NCBI GenBank assembly: GCA_937927875.1
Contig: CALEYV010000107.1
Span: forward strand, 1 to 64,000
DNA: 64,000 nt
Reading direction: 5' to 3'
DNA from: an uncultured Actinomycetes bacterium
Lineage (GTDB): Bacteria; Actinomycetota; Acidimicrobiia; IMCC26256; PALSA-555
Position 1 is the first letter of the stretch, and each line of letters starts with the position of its first letter. The position numbers were made by a program, and so were the translations under genes. Positions 18,680-26,544 of the stretch are shown piece by piece. Below the pieces are notes generated by a model. That model was not told the DNA's origin, searched no databases, and worked only from the letters and a program-made list of their open reading frames with translations.

Positions 18680-19333
18680 GTGGCGGCACCGGAGCTCGAC
18701 GAGCGCGGGCGCGGGCTCGACCGGGTCGTCAACTTCAGCGACGCGGTGTTCGCCATCGCGATCACGCTGCTGGTGCTGAACCTCAAGGTTCCGCACCTCA
18801 CCGGGCGCAACATCGACCACCGGCTCCTCGACGCCCTCGGGCACGACGCCGGGCTCCTGGCCGGCTTCGTGATCTCGTTCTTCGTCATCGCCCGCTACTG
18901 GATGTCCCACCACCGGCTGTCGATCCTGCTCCGACGGGTCGACACGCCGTTCATCGTCTTGAACCTGCTCTTCCTCGCCTTCATCGTCTTCGTCCCGTTC
19001 CCGACCGAGGTCATCGGCGTGTACGGCGGCACGACCACGGCGGCCGTGTTCTACGCCGCCACGATGGTGCCGACCGGGCTGCTCTCGTGGGCGACGTGGG
19101 AGTACGCGCTGCGAAGCGGCCTCGACGACGGCCGCGCGCCGGCGGGAACGCTGCGACAAGCGAGGCTGCGGAGCGGGTACCTCGTGACGGTCTTCGCGAT
19201 CTCGATCCCGGTCGCGTTCGCCGATCCGGCCGCGGCGCAGGTGATGTGGGCGCTGCTGGTGCTGCAGAACCGGTTCGCGATCCGGTTCAGCGGCGTGGCA
19301 CCGCCAACCCCGGCGCGGCGGACGCGCGCCTAG
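18680..19333 (+). CDS. TMEM175-family (DUF1211) potassium channel-like protein
   Basis: 217 residues, about six membrane helices. Helix 1 carries the family filter signature RxxxFSD as RVVNFSD (15-21), continuing AVFAIAITLLVLNLKVP; a second helix contains SFFVIARYWMSHHRL. Bacterial TMEM175 homologues form tetrameric K+-selective channels; that function is inferred here. The open frame is longer, but GTG 18680 gives an N-terminus that reaches the signature at the usual place. The last codons overlap the stop of the convergent pspA gene by four bases. Confidence 0.85.
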   Translation: MAAPELDERGRGLDRVVNFSDAVFAIAITLLVLNLKVPHLTGRNIDHRLLDALGHDAGLLAGFVISFFVIARYWMSHHRLSILLRRVDTPFIVLNLLFLAFIVFVPFPTEVIGVYGGTTTAAVFYAATMVPTGLLSWATWEYALRSGLDDGRAPAGTLRQARLRSGYLVTVFAISIPVAFADPAAAQVMWALLVLQNRFAIRFSGVAPPTPARRTRA

Positions 19334-20085
19334 GACTCGTCGGGCGCCTGCAGCGCCGGCGGTGGGCGCAGCCCGAGCTCGGACCGCAGCGCGCCCAGCC
19401 GAGCCTGGGCTTCAGCCGACAGCTGCGCATGTTGGACCTCGAGCATCTTGGTGTCGACCGTGGTCCCGCCCAGCTCCGAGGCGGCCTGGGCGCGGGCCAG
19501 GCGGCGCTCGATCTTGGTGCGCACCTCCTCGAAGGAGGGCACGTCTTCGCCGACCGCCTCCGAGAGCTGGCTCATGGCCTTGTTGAGCTGCTCCTGCATG
19601 CGGGCCTGGTCGAGCTGACTCAGGAGCTGCTCCCGCTCGGCGAGCTTCTTCTGCAACGCGGCCGAGTTCTGGGTCACGGCCGCCTTCGCCTGCTCCGAGG
19701 AGCGCGTGGCGTCGAGCAGCTGGTCGCGGAGCTGGCCGACCTGGGCCTCGAGGCTCACGATCCGGGATGCGAAGCCCTCCGCGGCCTGGTTGAACGTCGT
19801 CGCCTTGTCGGCGTTGCCGGCCCGCGCCTCCTGGTCGCTGAGCAGCAGGGCCTGCCGGGCCGACGCGTTCGCGTTCTCGTAGTCCTCCATGGCGCGGTCC
19901 AGTCGCAGCTGGGTCTGCTTCTGGTTCGCGATGACGTTGGTGGCCTGCTCGATGAGCTGGCGATGCTGCTGGCGGGCCTCTTTGATCGCCTGCTCGAGCT
20001 GGACCTTCGGGTCGGCCTTCTCGTCGAGGCGCACGCCGAGCTTGGCGCCCCAGTACCGCCACCAGCGACGGATTGCGTCCCACAT
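19330..20085 (-). CDS. pspA: PspA/IM30 family membrane-stress protein
   Basis: 251-residue, almost entirely coiled-coil protein of the ESCRT-III-related PspA/Vipp1 family, which binds the inner face of stressed membranes. Family features: amphipathic N-terminal helix (MWDAIRRWWRYWGAKLG), LDEKADPKVQLEQAIKEARQ, and long Glu/Gln/Ala heptads to about residue 220, with a short Pro-rich tail. ATG 20085 lies seven bases after a TAGGAT box with no ribosome site. PspF-type regulators are absent, as expected in actinobacteria. Confidence 0.92.
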   Translation of the reverse strand: MWDAIRRWWRYWGAKLGVRLDEKADPKVQLEQAIKEARQQHRQLIEQATNVIANQKQTQLRLDRAMEDYENANASARQALLLSDQEARAGNADKATTFNQAAEGFASRIVSLEAQVGQLRDQLLDATRSSEQAKAAVTQNSAALQKKLAEREQLLSQLDQARMQEQLNKAMSQLSEAVGEDVPSFEEVRTKIERRLARAQAASELGGTTVDTKMLEVQHAQLSAEAQARLGALRSELGLRPPPALQAPDES

Positions 20086-20092
20086 GCCCGAA

Positions 20093-20098
20093 ATCCTA
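20093..20098 (-). promoter_or_regulatory. -10 box (TAGGAT on the minus strand) for pspA
   Basis: Minus-strand TAGGAT seven bases before the pspA ATG, consistent with a leaderless transcript. Confidence 0.5.
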
Positions 20099-20151
20099 CG
20101 CCTCGTCGTGCGCGACGGCCTCGCCGGTCGCGGTCCAGCCGTTGCGAGGCC

Positions 20152-21102
20152 TCAGTTCGAGCGCGCCCCGCGGTCGATCGACCATCCGGGCAGCGCCCGC
20201 GATTCGAGCCAGACCTCGACCGCGTCGACGACGCGGTTCGGGTCCTCGAGCTGGGGCGCGTGACCCATCCCGTCGAGCACGTGCAGGTCGACGTCGTGGA
20301 CCGACGCCGCGTGGCGCGCCGCCTCGAGCGGGACCAGCTTGTCCTCGGCGCCGTGGAGCAGCAGCATCGGGTGCGAGTCGCGGATCGTCGTCATGTCGCG
20401 ATGAAGCCCGCGGGCCAGGTACGCGACGAGGGAGCGGGCGGCGTCCGCATACGCGGGGGCGGCGTCGGGCCACCGCAGCCGCTCGGTCGTGAGCTCGACA
20501 AGGCGCCGGCGCAGCTCGGGTTCGACGAGCTCGGCCCGGCCGACGCTGGTCTGCAACGAGATGTCGACGAGCCGCTGCGGTCCGAGCGCGCGGGCCCGCA
20601 GCGCCACGACGCCGGCACCGAGCGCGGGAACGGTCAGGGGCGCGAGCCAGGCCAGCCGCAGCCAGTCGGCCACCCCCGGCCTCGGGTGCGGGACGGCCGG
20701 ATTGATGAGCACGAGCCCTTCAACCGGCTCGGGGCGCTTGGCGGCCACGCCGATCCCGATGCAGGCCCCCATCGAGTTGCCGATGATCAGCACCGAGCCG
20801 AGCGCGTCGAGCAGCCGGTGCACGACGCGATGCTGGGTGGCCAGGCCCGAGCTGCGGCCCCAGGTCCGGGTGCGCCCGAACCCGATGAGGTCGACCGCGG
20901 TGACCGTGGCGCCGAGGCGCTCGGCGAGCGGCGCGCCGAACGGCTCCCAGGTCAGGGTGTTCGAACCGAGTCCGTGCAGCAGGAGCACGCGCCGGCCGGG
21001 CTTCGCCTCGGCCGGACGCCACTCGACGGTGTGCACCGGAATCCCGTCGACATCGATCGTGCTGGTGGTGCCACGCACGTCGTCGACGGCCGGTCCGGGC
21101 AT
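20152..21102 (-). CDS. alpha/beta-fold hydrolase
   Basis: 316 residues. Oxyanion region LLLHGLGSNTLTW (41-53), nucleophile elbow GNSMGA with Ser110, acid Asp in LHGAEDKLVP and catalytic His in LDGMGHAPQLEDP, in the order expected for the fold. No signal peptide. Substrate cannot be read from sequence; esterase, lactonase or C-C hydrolase are all possible. It is divergent from the gene at 21131, with both promoters packed into 28 bases. Confidence 0.9.
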   Translation of the reverse strand: MPGPAVDDVRGTTSTIDVDGIPVHTVEWRPAEAKPGRRVLLLHGLGSNTLTWEPFGAPLAERLGATVTAVDLIGFGRTRTWGRSSGLATQHRVVHRLLDALGSVLIIGNSMGACIGIGVAAKRPEPVEGLVLINPAVPHPRPGVADWLRLAWLAPLTVPALGAGVVALRARALGPQRLVDISLQTSVGRAELVEPELRRRLVELTTERLRWPDAAPAYADAARSLVAYLARGLHRDMTTIRDSHPMLLLHGAEDKLVPLEAARHAASVHDVDLHVLDGMGHAPQLEDPNRVVDAVEVWLESRALPGWSIDRGARSN

Positions 21103-21108
21103 CCGGAA

Positions 21109-21114
21109 AGCCTA
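21109..21114 (-). promoter_or_regulatory. -10 box (TAGGCT, minus strand) for the alpha/beta hydrolase
   Basis: Six bases before the minus-strand ATG at 21102. Pairs with the divergent plus-strand box at 21119-21124; the two transcripts must start within about 28 bases of each other. Confidence 0.55.
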
Positions 21115-21118
21115 CGCG

Positions 21119-21124
21119 TACGGT
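21119..21124 (+). promoter_or_regulatory. -10 box (TACGGT) for the gene at 21131
   Basis: Six bases before ATG 21131, with no other ribosome site of usual spacing. Back-to-back with the hydrolase promoter. Confidence 0.55.
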
Positions 21125-21130
21125 GCGGAG

Positions 21131-21859
21131 ATGTCGGATCGCCTCGTCGGCGAGGCCTGGTCGCTCGGGTTCGCGTGCCGGGACGGCACGGGCGGGTTCG
21201 TGCGCCTCATCCGCTGGCCGGACCGGGCCTGGTACTGGACGTACGTCACGTCGCCCGGGTGGGGCCTGGTCGCGGTGCGCGACCACGACGTCGCGTTGCC
21301 GCGGCCCGGCTCGGCGCCGGTCGTGCGCGCCGACGGGCTGTGGGCCGAGCTCATCCCCGAGACGCCGGGCGAGCACTGGACGGTGGGCGTCGAGGCGTTC
21401 GGCGTCCGGCTCGACGACCCGCTCGACGCCGAGCGGGGCGAACGCGGCGAGCGGCTCCCGGTCGGGCTCGACCTCGAGTGGGAGGTCGGCTCGACCCCGT
21501 ACGGGATCGTGCACGGCGAGCTGCTGGTCGGCGACGCGCGCCTCGCCTTCGACGGCACCGGCGCGCTCACCGAGGAGCAGCTCGCCGATGACGTGTGGAA
21601 CCACGGCTTCTCCCGGCTGTCGTGGCAGCACGACGGATCGACCGGCGGCGCCGCCCGTGGCGACGCCGTCGAGCTCGAGGTCGACCCGGCCGGGCTCCCG
21701 ACCGCGGCGCGCGCCGACGGCCGCCGGTTCGACGTGGCCGCGACCGCGGTGGTGCCGGTTGGGACCCGGCTCGTGCTCGGGCTCGTGACGGCGCCCGACG
21801 CGTGCGGCTGGCTGGAGTGGTGCCGCGGGGCCGAAACCGGTCGCACCGAGGCGCCGTGA
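21131..21859 (+). CDS. hypothetical soluble protein, Trp/Asp-rich
   Basis: 242 residues, acidic, beta-rich by composition, with many Trp (WPDRAWYWTYVTSPGWG, residues about 29-45) and conserved-looking stretches DLEWEVGSTPYGIVHGELLVG and DDVWNHGFSRLSW. It may be a lipocalin-like or DUF-type beta-barrel, but I do not recognise the family. ATG 21131 is set by a -10 box six bases upstream. Its TGA overlaps the GTG of the MOSC gene (GTGA), so the two are translated together. Confidence 0.72.
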   Translation: MSDRLVGEAWSLGFACRDGTGGFVRLIRWPDRAWYWTYVTSPGWGLVAVRDHDVALPRPGSAPVVRADGLWAELIPETPGEHWTVGVEAFGVRLDDPLDAERGERGERLPVGLDLEWEVGSTPYGIVHGELLVGDARLAFDGTGALTEEQLADDVWNHGFSRLSWQHDGSTGGAARGDAVELEVDPAGLPTAARADGRRFDVAATAVVPVGTRLVLGLVTAPDACGWLEWCRGAETGRTEAP

Positions 21860-22348
21860 CCGGTCAGGATGCGGCGGTGTTCGAGGGCGAGCTCGTCGCG
21901 ATCTACGTGGCGCCGGCTGGTGGGGCGCCGATGGAGGCGCGGGAGGAGGTCGAGGCTGTCGCGGGGCGGGGACTGGTCGGGGACCGTTACCTCGACGCCG
22001 ACGGCACCTACTCGGGCACCCGGATCCCCGACGACCAGCGGGCCGTGACGCTCATCGAGGAGGAGGCCGTCGCGGCGGCCCGGGCCGAGGAGCAGCTCGA
22101 GCTCGATGCCGCCGAGACGCGCCGCAACCTCGTGACGCGCGGCGTCCCCCTCAACCACCTCGTCGACCGGGAGTTCCGGGTCGGCCCGACCCGGCTGCGG
22201 GGTGTCAAGCTCGCCGAGCCGTGCGCGTACCTGGGAGGGCAAGACGCGGCCCGGAGTGCGCGCCGCGCTGATCCACCGGGGCGGCCTGCGGGCTGAGATC
22301 CTCGACGGCGGCACCCTCCGGCCCGGCGACCGCATCACCCCGCTCTGA
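21856..22348 (+). pseudogene. MOSC-domain protein, frameshifted near its C-terminus
   Basis: The frame from GTG 21856 encodes a MOSC (molybdenum cofactor sulfurase C-terminal) protein: GRGLVGDRYLDADGTYSG, then RRNLVTRGVPLNHLV, GPTRLRGVKLAEPCAYL with the conserved Cys. After base 22232 the frame breaks: reading one base later gives LEGKTRPGVRAALIHRGGLR and LDGGTLRPGDRITPL, the expected end of a MOSC domain, stopping at 22348. The in-frame reading instead gives unrelated residues to 22296. An extra G in the GGGAGGG run at 22233-22239 explains it. It may be a sequencing error or a real inactivating mutation. MOSC proteins such as YiiM act on hydroxylated N-compounds with molybdenum cofactor. Confidence 0.8.
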
Positions 22349-22389
22349 CGGGCGTCCGCTCCGCCCCGGCCCGCGTGAGCGGGGTCGCA

Positions 22390-22395
22390 TAGCGT
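22390..22395 (+). promoter_or_regulatory. -10 box (TAGCGT) for the DUF1214 gene
   Basis: Ends nine bases before ATG 22405; no Shine-Dalgarno sequence in between. Confidence 0.5.
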
Positions 22396-22404
22396 TCCAG
22401 CCCC

Positions 22405-23499
22405 ATGGATCGCACCTTCGAGACGACCGGCGCCGTCCACGACCTGCTCGAGCTGCTCGGCCGCCTCGACACGAGCTTCCTGACCGGCGACAAGGCGGTC
22501 GCCGACGACCAGCAGGTGCTCGAAGGGTACAAATGGATCTTCTCGATCCTGCAGGTCGCGCTCGACTGCTACGTCTGGGCCGACCCGGACAACCCGCGGT
22601 TCGTCGAGATCGTCGGCCCCTACAAGAAGTGGGGCGGCGACAACGCCGACGCCTACTACCAGTACGCCCCGGTCGACCCGGCCCGCACCTACCGGGTCCG
22701 GGGCCGGCGGGGCGACGCGGCCTACCTCTCCCTGACCGTCTACGGCGGGCCCCGCGACGGGCGCTACTCGGAGCGCATCGTCGGGACCGTCAACGACCGG
22801 GACGACCTCGACATCGCCGACGACGGCAGCTTCGAGCTGGTGCTCGGTCCGGAGCGGCCGGCCGGCTGGGACGGCGCCTTTCTGAAGCTCGAGCCCGACG
22901 CCGTGGTCGCGATCACCCGCGACTACCTCGACGACCCGGTGCGGGGCACCCGGTGCACCTGGCACATCGAGGCCGAGGATCCGCCCCGCCGGTGGCGCGA
23001 GGACGACGCCGACCTCGCCCGCCGGTTCCGGGCCGCGATCACCTGGGTGCGGGACCAGTCGAACATGGTGCCGCTCGGGCTCGGGGCGCCGAACCACGTC
23101 GACGAGCCCTACCCGGTGCAGAAGGTCACGTTCGGCTGGGCGGCCGGCGACGCCGCCTACGCGATGGGCAGCTTCGACCTCCAGCCCGAGGAGGCCCTCG
23201 TGATCCGCGGGCGGTCGCCGGAGTGCGCGTTCTGGAACCTCTGCCTCTGGAACCAGTTCATGCACACCTACAACTACGACTACGAGCGCTGCACCATCAA
23301 CGGCGCCCAAACCGTTCTCGAGGCGGACGGGTCGTGGACGATCGTCGTCGCCGAGGAGGACCCCGGGCACCCCAACTGGGTGTCGACCGCCGGCCACCCG
23401 CGGGGCCGGCTCTGGTTCCGCTGGTTCTATCCCGCCGAGACGCCCGACGCGCCGACGACCGAGGTCGTCAAGCTCGCCGACGTACCCGCGGGGCCGTAG
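22405..23499 (+). CDS. DUF1214 domain-containing protein
   Basis: 364 residues without signal peptide. Contains the DUF1214-type C-terminal region with alternating aromatic and acidic residues (ECAFWNLCLWNQFMHTYNYD, NWVSTAGHPRGRLWFRWFYP). Proteins of this family are common in actinobacteria and marine bacteria with no settled role; some sit beside lipid or xenobiotic genes. It is a single-gene unit between the MOSC remnant and a convergent methyltransferase gene. Confidence 0.85.
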   Translation: MDRTFETTGAVHDLLELLGRLDTSFLTGDKAVADDQQVLEGYKWIFSILQVALDCYVWADPDNPRFVEIVGPYKKWGGDNADAYYQYAPVDPARTYRVRGRRGDAAYLSLTVYGGPRDGRYSERIVGTVNDRDDLDIADDGSFELVLGPERPAGWDGAFLKLEPDAVVAITRDYLDDPVRGTRCTWHIEAEDPPRRWREDDADLARRFRAAITWVRDQSNMVPLGLGAPNHVDEPYPVQKVTFGWAAGDAAYAMGSFDLQPEEALVIRGRSPECAFWNLCLWNQFMHTYNYDYERCTINGAQTVLEADGSWTIVVAEEDPGHPNWVSTAGHPRGRLWFRWFYPAETPDAPTTEVVKLADVPAGP

Positions 23500-23511
23500 C
23501 GCGGCCGCGCC

Positions 23512-24351
23512 TCAGGCGCGCTCGAGCTGCCAGACGATCGCCAGCGGCAGGCCGGCGATCGCCTCCTCGTAGAGCGAGTCGCCGATGCCGGGGAACGCCA
23601 CGCGTGCCAGGTCGAGCGTGAACGTCGGCTCGCTGCACTCCTGCACGCGCAGGCCGACGCGCGAGAACGCCTCGAGCGTCCGACCCGGGAGGTGCGCGTA
23701 GCTCGCGACGAAGGCGGGGGTCCCGTCCTCGGCGCGGAAGCCGCCCTGCCCGCCGAGCAGCACCATGAACGGATGGAAGTCCGAGATGATCAGCGCGCCG
23801 CCGGGCCGGACGACCCGGGCCAGCTCGGCGATGGCCTCGGCCGGGTCGGCGACGTGCGACAGCGCGAGCGCGCAGACGGCGGCGTCGAACTCGCCGTCGT
23901 CGAACGGCAGCGGCACCAGGGGGGCCTCCACGAACCGGGCGCCCGGGGCCCGTGGCCGCGCCACGGCCAGCATGTCCGGGGAGAGGTCGAGCCCGGTGAC
24001 GGTGTGGCCGAGCTCGGCCAGGTACGCGGTGTGGCGGCCGGTGCCGCAGGCGGCGTCGAGCACGTTGCGGGGACGGGGCCAGGCGTCCAACGCGGCGCGC
24101 ACCACGGGCTCCTCGACCATCACCAACGGGTTCGGCCCGTCATACACCAGCGCCCACTGGGCGTAGCCACCGAGCAGGTCCACTTCGGGACCGAAGGCCG
24201 GGGTCGCGAAGACCTCCTGGTCGAGGGCGCCGGCGATCTGGACCAGCTCGGCCACCCGGTTCGCCAGCATCTCGTCCGAGGCGAGCGGGCCCGAGCGCAG
24301 CAGCGCCAGCCCCTCCAGCCCCATCGCGAACTGGCCCACGGTGAACGGCAC
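23512..24351 (-). CDS. SAM-dependent methyltransferase (class I)
   Basis: 279 residues. Rossmann SAM-binding motif VLDAACGTGRHTAYLAELGH near residues 96-115, motif II acidic residue in VTGLDLSPDML, motif III ALSHVADPAEAI and post-motif ELARVVRPGGALIISDFHP, all typical of the Methyltransf_11 group (ubiE/COQ5-like small-molecule methylases). Substrate unknown. GTG 24351 follows TAGGGT by six bases. Confidence 0.9.
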   Translation of the reverse strand: MPFTVGQFAMGLEGLALLRSGPLASDEMLANRVAELVQIAGALDQEVFATPAFGPEVDLLGGYAQWALVYDGPNPLVMVEEPVVRAALDAWPRPRNVLDAACGTGRHTAYLAELGHTVTGLDLSPDMLAVARPRAPGARFVEAPLVPLPFDDGEFDAAVCALALSHVADPAEAIAELARVVRPGGALIISDFHPFMVLLGGQGGFRAEDGTPAFVASYAHLPGRTLEAFSRVGLRVQECSEPTFTLDLARVAFPGIGDSLYEEAIAGLPLAIVWQLERA

Positions 24352-24357
24352 GATCCG

Positions 24358-24363
24358 ACCCTA
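24358..24363 (-). promoter_or_regulatory. -10 box (TAGGGT, minus strand) for the methyltransferase
   Basis: Six bases before the minus-strand GTG at 24351; supports that start and a leaderless transcript. Confidence 0.5.
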
Positions 24364-24435
24364 CGGGGCGTCGCGGTCGACGCCCGGCCCGTTTCCGGTC
24401 GGCGTCGTGCCGGTGCCGGCTCCCGCTGGTCGCCG

Positions 24436-25965
24436 CTACATCGGCGTCCAGCGGGTGGAGGGGTCGCCGAGCCAGCGGAGCATCTCGCGCCGTGTCGTCG
24501 GCCCGCGCGGTCTCGACGAGGGCGGGAGCGCACCGTCGGCGCGCAGGTGCGCGGCCTCGGGCTGGGCGGCGGTGAGCGGGTCGGAGGCCAGCGCGCAGCG
24601 CGTGGCGGTGGGGTCGATGCCGAACAGCGCCGCCGCGTTCAGCCCCAGCACGTTCCGCTTCACCTCGTCGGTGAGGGCCGGGTATCCGAAGCGGTCCTGG
24701 TACTCCGGGGTGATCTCGAAGGCACGGAACGCCTGCAGCTGCGGCTGGGGCGACCCGTACCAGATGGCGTCGGTCCCCCACAGCACCCGCCGGTCGCCGA
24801 CTCGGCGCAGCAGCTTCCCGACCGCGTGCGCGGCCTGGTCAGGCTCGGTCAGCAGCTGGCGCCAGAGGGAGCCGACGTCGACCCACACGTTGTCGTTCGG
24901 GGGCACCTGGTGCGCGTCGAGGGACTGCAGCAGGGTGTCGACGCCGATCCGCGCCGACGCGTCGTACGCGCCCTCCCGGTGGTTGGAGTCCCAGGCGGCG
25001 TGGAACACGACGAACTGCATGTCGGGGAACTGGCGGGAGACCGCGACGATGTCGTCGGGCCCGTTGTGCGCGGGGTCGAACCGGATGAGCGGCAGGCCCT
25101 TGTGGGCGGTGAAGACCCGCACGCCGAGGTCGTGGGCCTGCTGGACCACTCGCAGCCCGAGGCTGGGATCGGCCAGCGAGTAGCCCTGCCCGGTCGGGCC
25201 CCACGCCGTGTAGACCTTGAACCCGGCGACGCGTCGAGTGGCCGCCGTCTGCGCCATGCCGTCGAGGCGGGCCTGCAAGTCCCCGAAGTTGGGCGCGATC
25301 ACGTTGTGCACCAGCAGCCTTGACGCGCCGCCGTGGGTGAGCTGCGCCACGAGGTCCTGGGTCGCGAGCGCGTCGGGAAAGGGGATCGGGGCGTCGTTCG
25401 GCCCCGAGTTCGGGACGTCGGACAGCAGCGCCACGGTGGTGTCGCTGGCGAGGAAGACGTCGTGCAGGTAGCTCGCCCGGTTCACGCACTGCAGCCGGTC
25501 GGCTGACGCGCAGTCGGCGGGGACCATACCGAGCACGAGCTGGACCGTCTCGGGTGCGGTGCTGCGCCATGGGCCGCTCGGGATCACGTGGTGCGTGTGC
25601 ACGTCGAAGACGAACTCGGTGCCGCTCAGCGCGTGGTCGCACGCCGCCAGGTCGGTCGAGGGCGGGACGCGGAACCGTCCGCCCGGCCGCTTCGCTGACG
25701 TTCCGCCGCCGCCGGAGCACGCAGCGAGGTTGAAGACGGTCAGCGCGGCCGCGACGCCGCCGGCCGTCTGCAGGAACTGGCGGCGGTCGATCCCCAGCCG
25801 TCCCGCCGCGTCGTCGGCCGCCCGCAGCATCGCCCGGTGGCGGTCCCGATCGTGCTGGCTCGGCGGGGCGGGGAGGAACTCGCCGTTCGAGACCGGGCCG
25901 GGCGGCAGCGGCAGGTCGGGCGGCCGGTCCGGCCGTTGGCGCTCGACCCGCCGCGGCGGCGTCAC
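24436..25965 (-). CDS. Tat-exported amidohydrolase-2 family lipoprotein
   Basis: 509 residues. A long N-terminal part (to about 55) precedes a twin-arginine signal RRQFLQTAGG (Arg61-Arg62), hydrophobic stretch and lipobox LAAC (Cys83), so the enzyme should be exported folded and lipid-anchored outside. Then a metal-dependent TIM-barrel amidohydrolase: metal His123 and His125 in FDVHTHHVIP, later His in FTAHKGLP and FHAAWDSN, and the Asp in VLWGTDAIWYG; the C-terminus has the NVLGLNAAALFGI signature. The N-terminal extension with SNGEF is, as I recall, usual in this subfamily. Substrate unknown; these enzymes act as decarboxylases or hydrolases. Confidence 0.88.
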   Translation of the reverse strand: MTPPRRVERQRPDRPPDLPLPPGPVSNGEFLPAPPSQHDRDRHRAMLRAADDAAGRLGIDRRQFLQTAGGVAAALTVFNLAACSGGGGTSAKRPGGRFRVPPSTDLAACDHALSGTEFVFDVHTHHVIPSGPWRSTAPETVQLVLGMVPADCASADRLQCVNRASYLHDVFLASDTTVALLSDVPNSGPNDAPIPFPDALATQDLVAQLTHGGASRLLVHNVIAPNFGDLQARLDGMAQTAATRRVAGFKVYTAWGPTGQGYSLADPSLGLRVVQQAHDLGVRVFTAHKGLPLIRFDPAHNGPDDIVAVSRQFPDMQFVVFHAAWDSNHREGAYDASARIGVDTLLQSLDAHQVPPNDNVWVDVGSLWRQLLTEPDQAAHAVGKLLRRVGDRRVLWGTDAIWYGSPQPQLQAFRAFEITPEYQDRFGYPALTDEVKRNVLGLNAAALFGIDPTATRCALASDPLTAAQPEAAHLRADGALPPSSRPRGPTTRREMLRWLGDPSTRWTPM

Positions 25966-25973
25966 GCTCGGGG

Positions 25974-25979
25974 ACGCTA
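25974..25979 (-). promoter_or_regulatory. -10 box (TAGCGT, minus strand) for the amidohydrolase
   Basis: Eight bases before the GTG at 25965 on the minus strand. Confidence 0.45.
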
Positions 25980-26013
25980 CGCCGGTGCCGGCTCGGGCCC
26001 AGCGCGGCCCGGG

Positions 26014-26544
26014 TCAGCCAGCCGGCTCGCGAACCCGCGCCGCCCGGTATAAGCGGACCGGGTCCGGGATGCCCCGCATCACGACCGGGCCGAGCTCGTC
26101 GAGGTGCAGCCCGCAGGTCGATTCGTCGAGGAAGGCCCGGACGCTCGCGGAGAGCAGCAGCTCACCGGGGCCGGCGACGTCGACGATCCGGGCCGCCAGG
26201 TTGACGTCGTGGCCGACCAGGTCGTCGCCGCGCCGGGTCGGGCAGCCCCAGTGCATGCCGATCCGCACCCACAGCGCGGACGCCTCCGTGTCGCCGGCGA
26301 ACCGGTCGAGGAGGTCGAGGCAGGCTCGGAGCGCCGGCGTCGCCTCGGGCAGCCACAGCAGCAACCCGTCGCCGAGCTCCTTCACGATCCTCGCCCCCGG
26401 CGGCAGCGCGGCGCGCACGAGCTGTTCCTGGCGGTCCAGGAGCGCCACCGCCTCGGCATCGCCGCGGGCGGCCGTGAACTCGGTGAAGCCCACGATGTCG
26501 GTGAAGGCGACGGCGCCCGACGCGCCTCGCTCGTCGCCCGTCAA
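26014..26544 (-). CDS. single-domain class III adenylate cyclase
   Basis: 176 residues, essentially one cyclase catalytic domain. Metal-binding Asp16 (AFTDIVGF) and Asp59, ATP-selecting Lys55 (VKELGDG), adenine-selecting Asp108 (DLVG) and transition-state Asn115 and Arg119 (VNLAAR) are all present, so activity on ATP is expected. The start is read as TTG 26544, which overlaps the TGA of the upstream gene (TTGA); no ATG/GTG lies at the domain edge, and the longer frame (to 26874) is antisense to the neighbouring DUF4097 coding sequence. No sensor or membrane domain is fused. Confidence 0.85.
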   Translation of the reverse strand: MTGDERGASGAVAFTDIVGFTEFTAARGDAEAVALLDRQEQLVRAALPPGARIVKELGDGLLLWLPEATPALRACLDLLDRFAGDTEASALWVRIGMHWGCPTRRGDDLVGHDVNLAARIVDVAGPGELLLSASVRAFLDESTCGLHLDELGPVVMRGIPDPVRLYRAARVREPAG

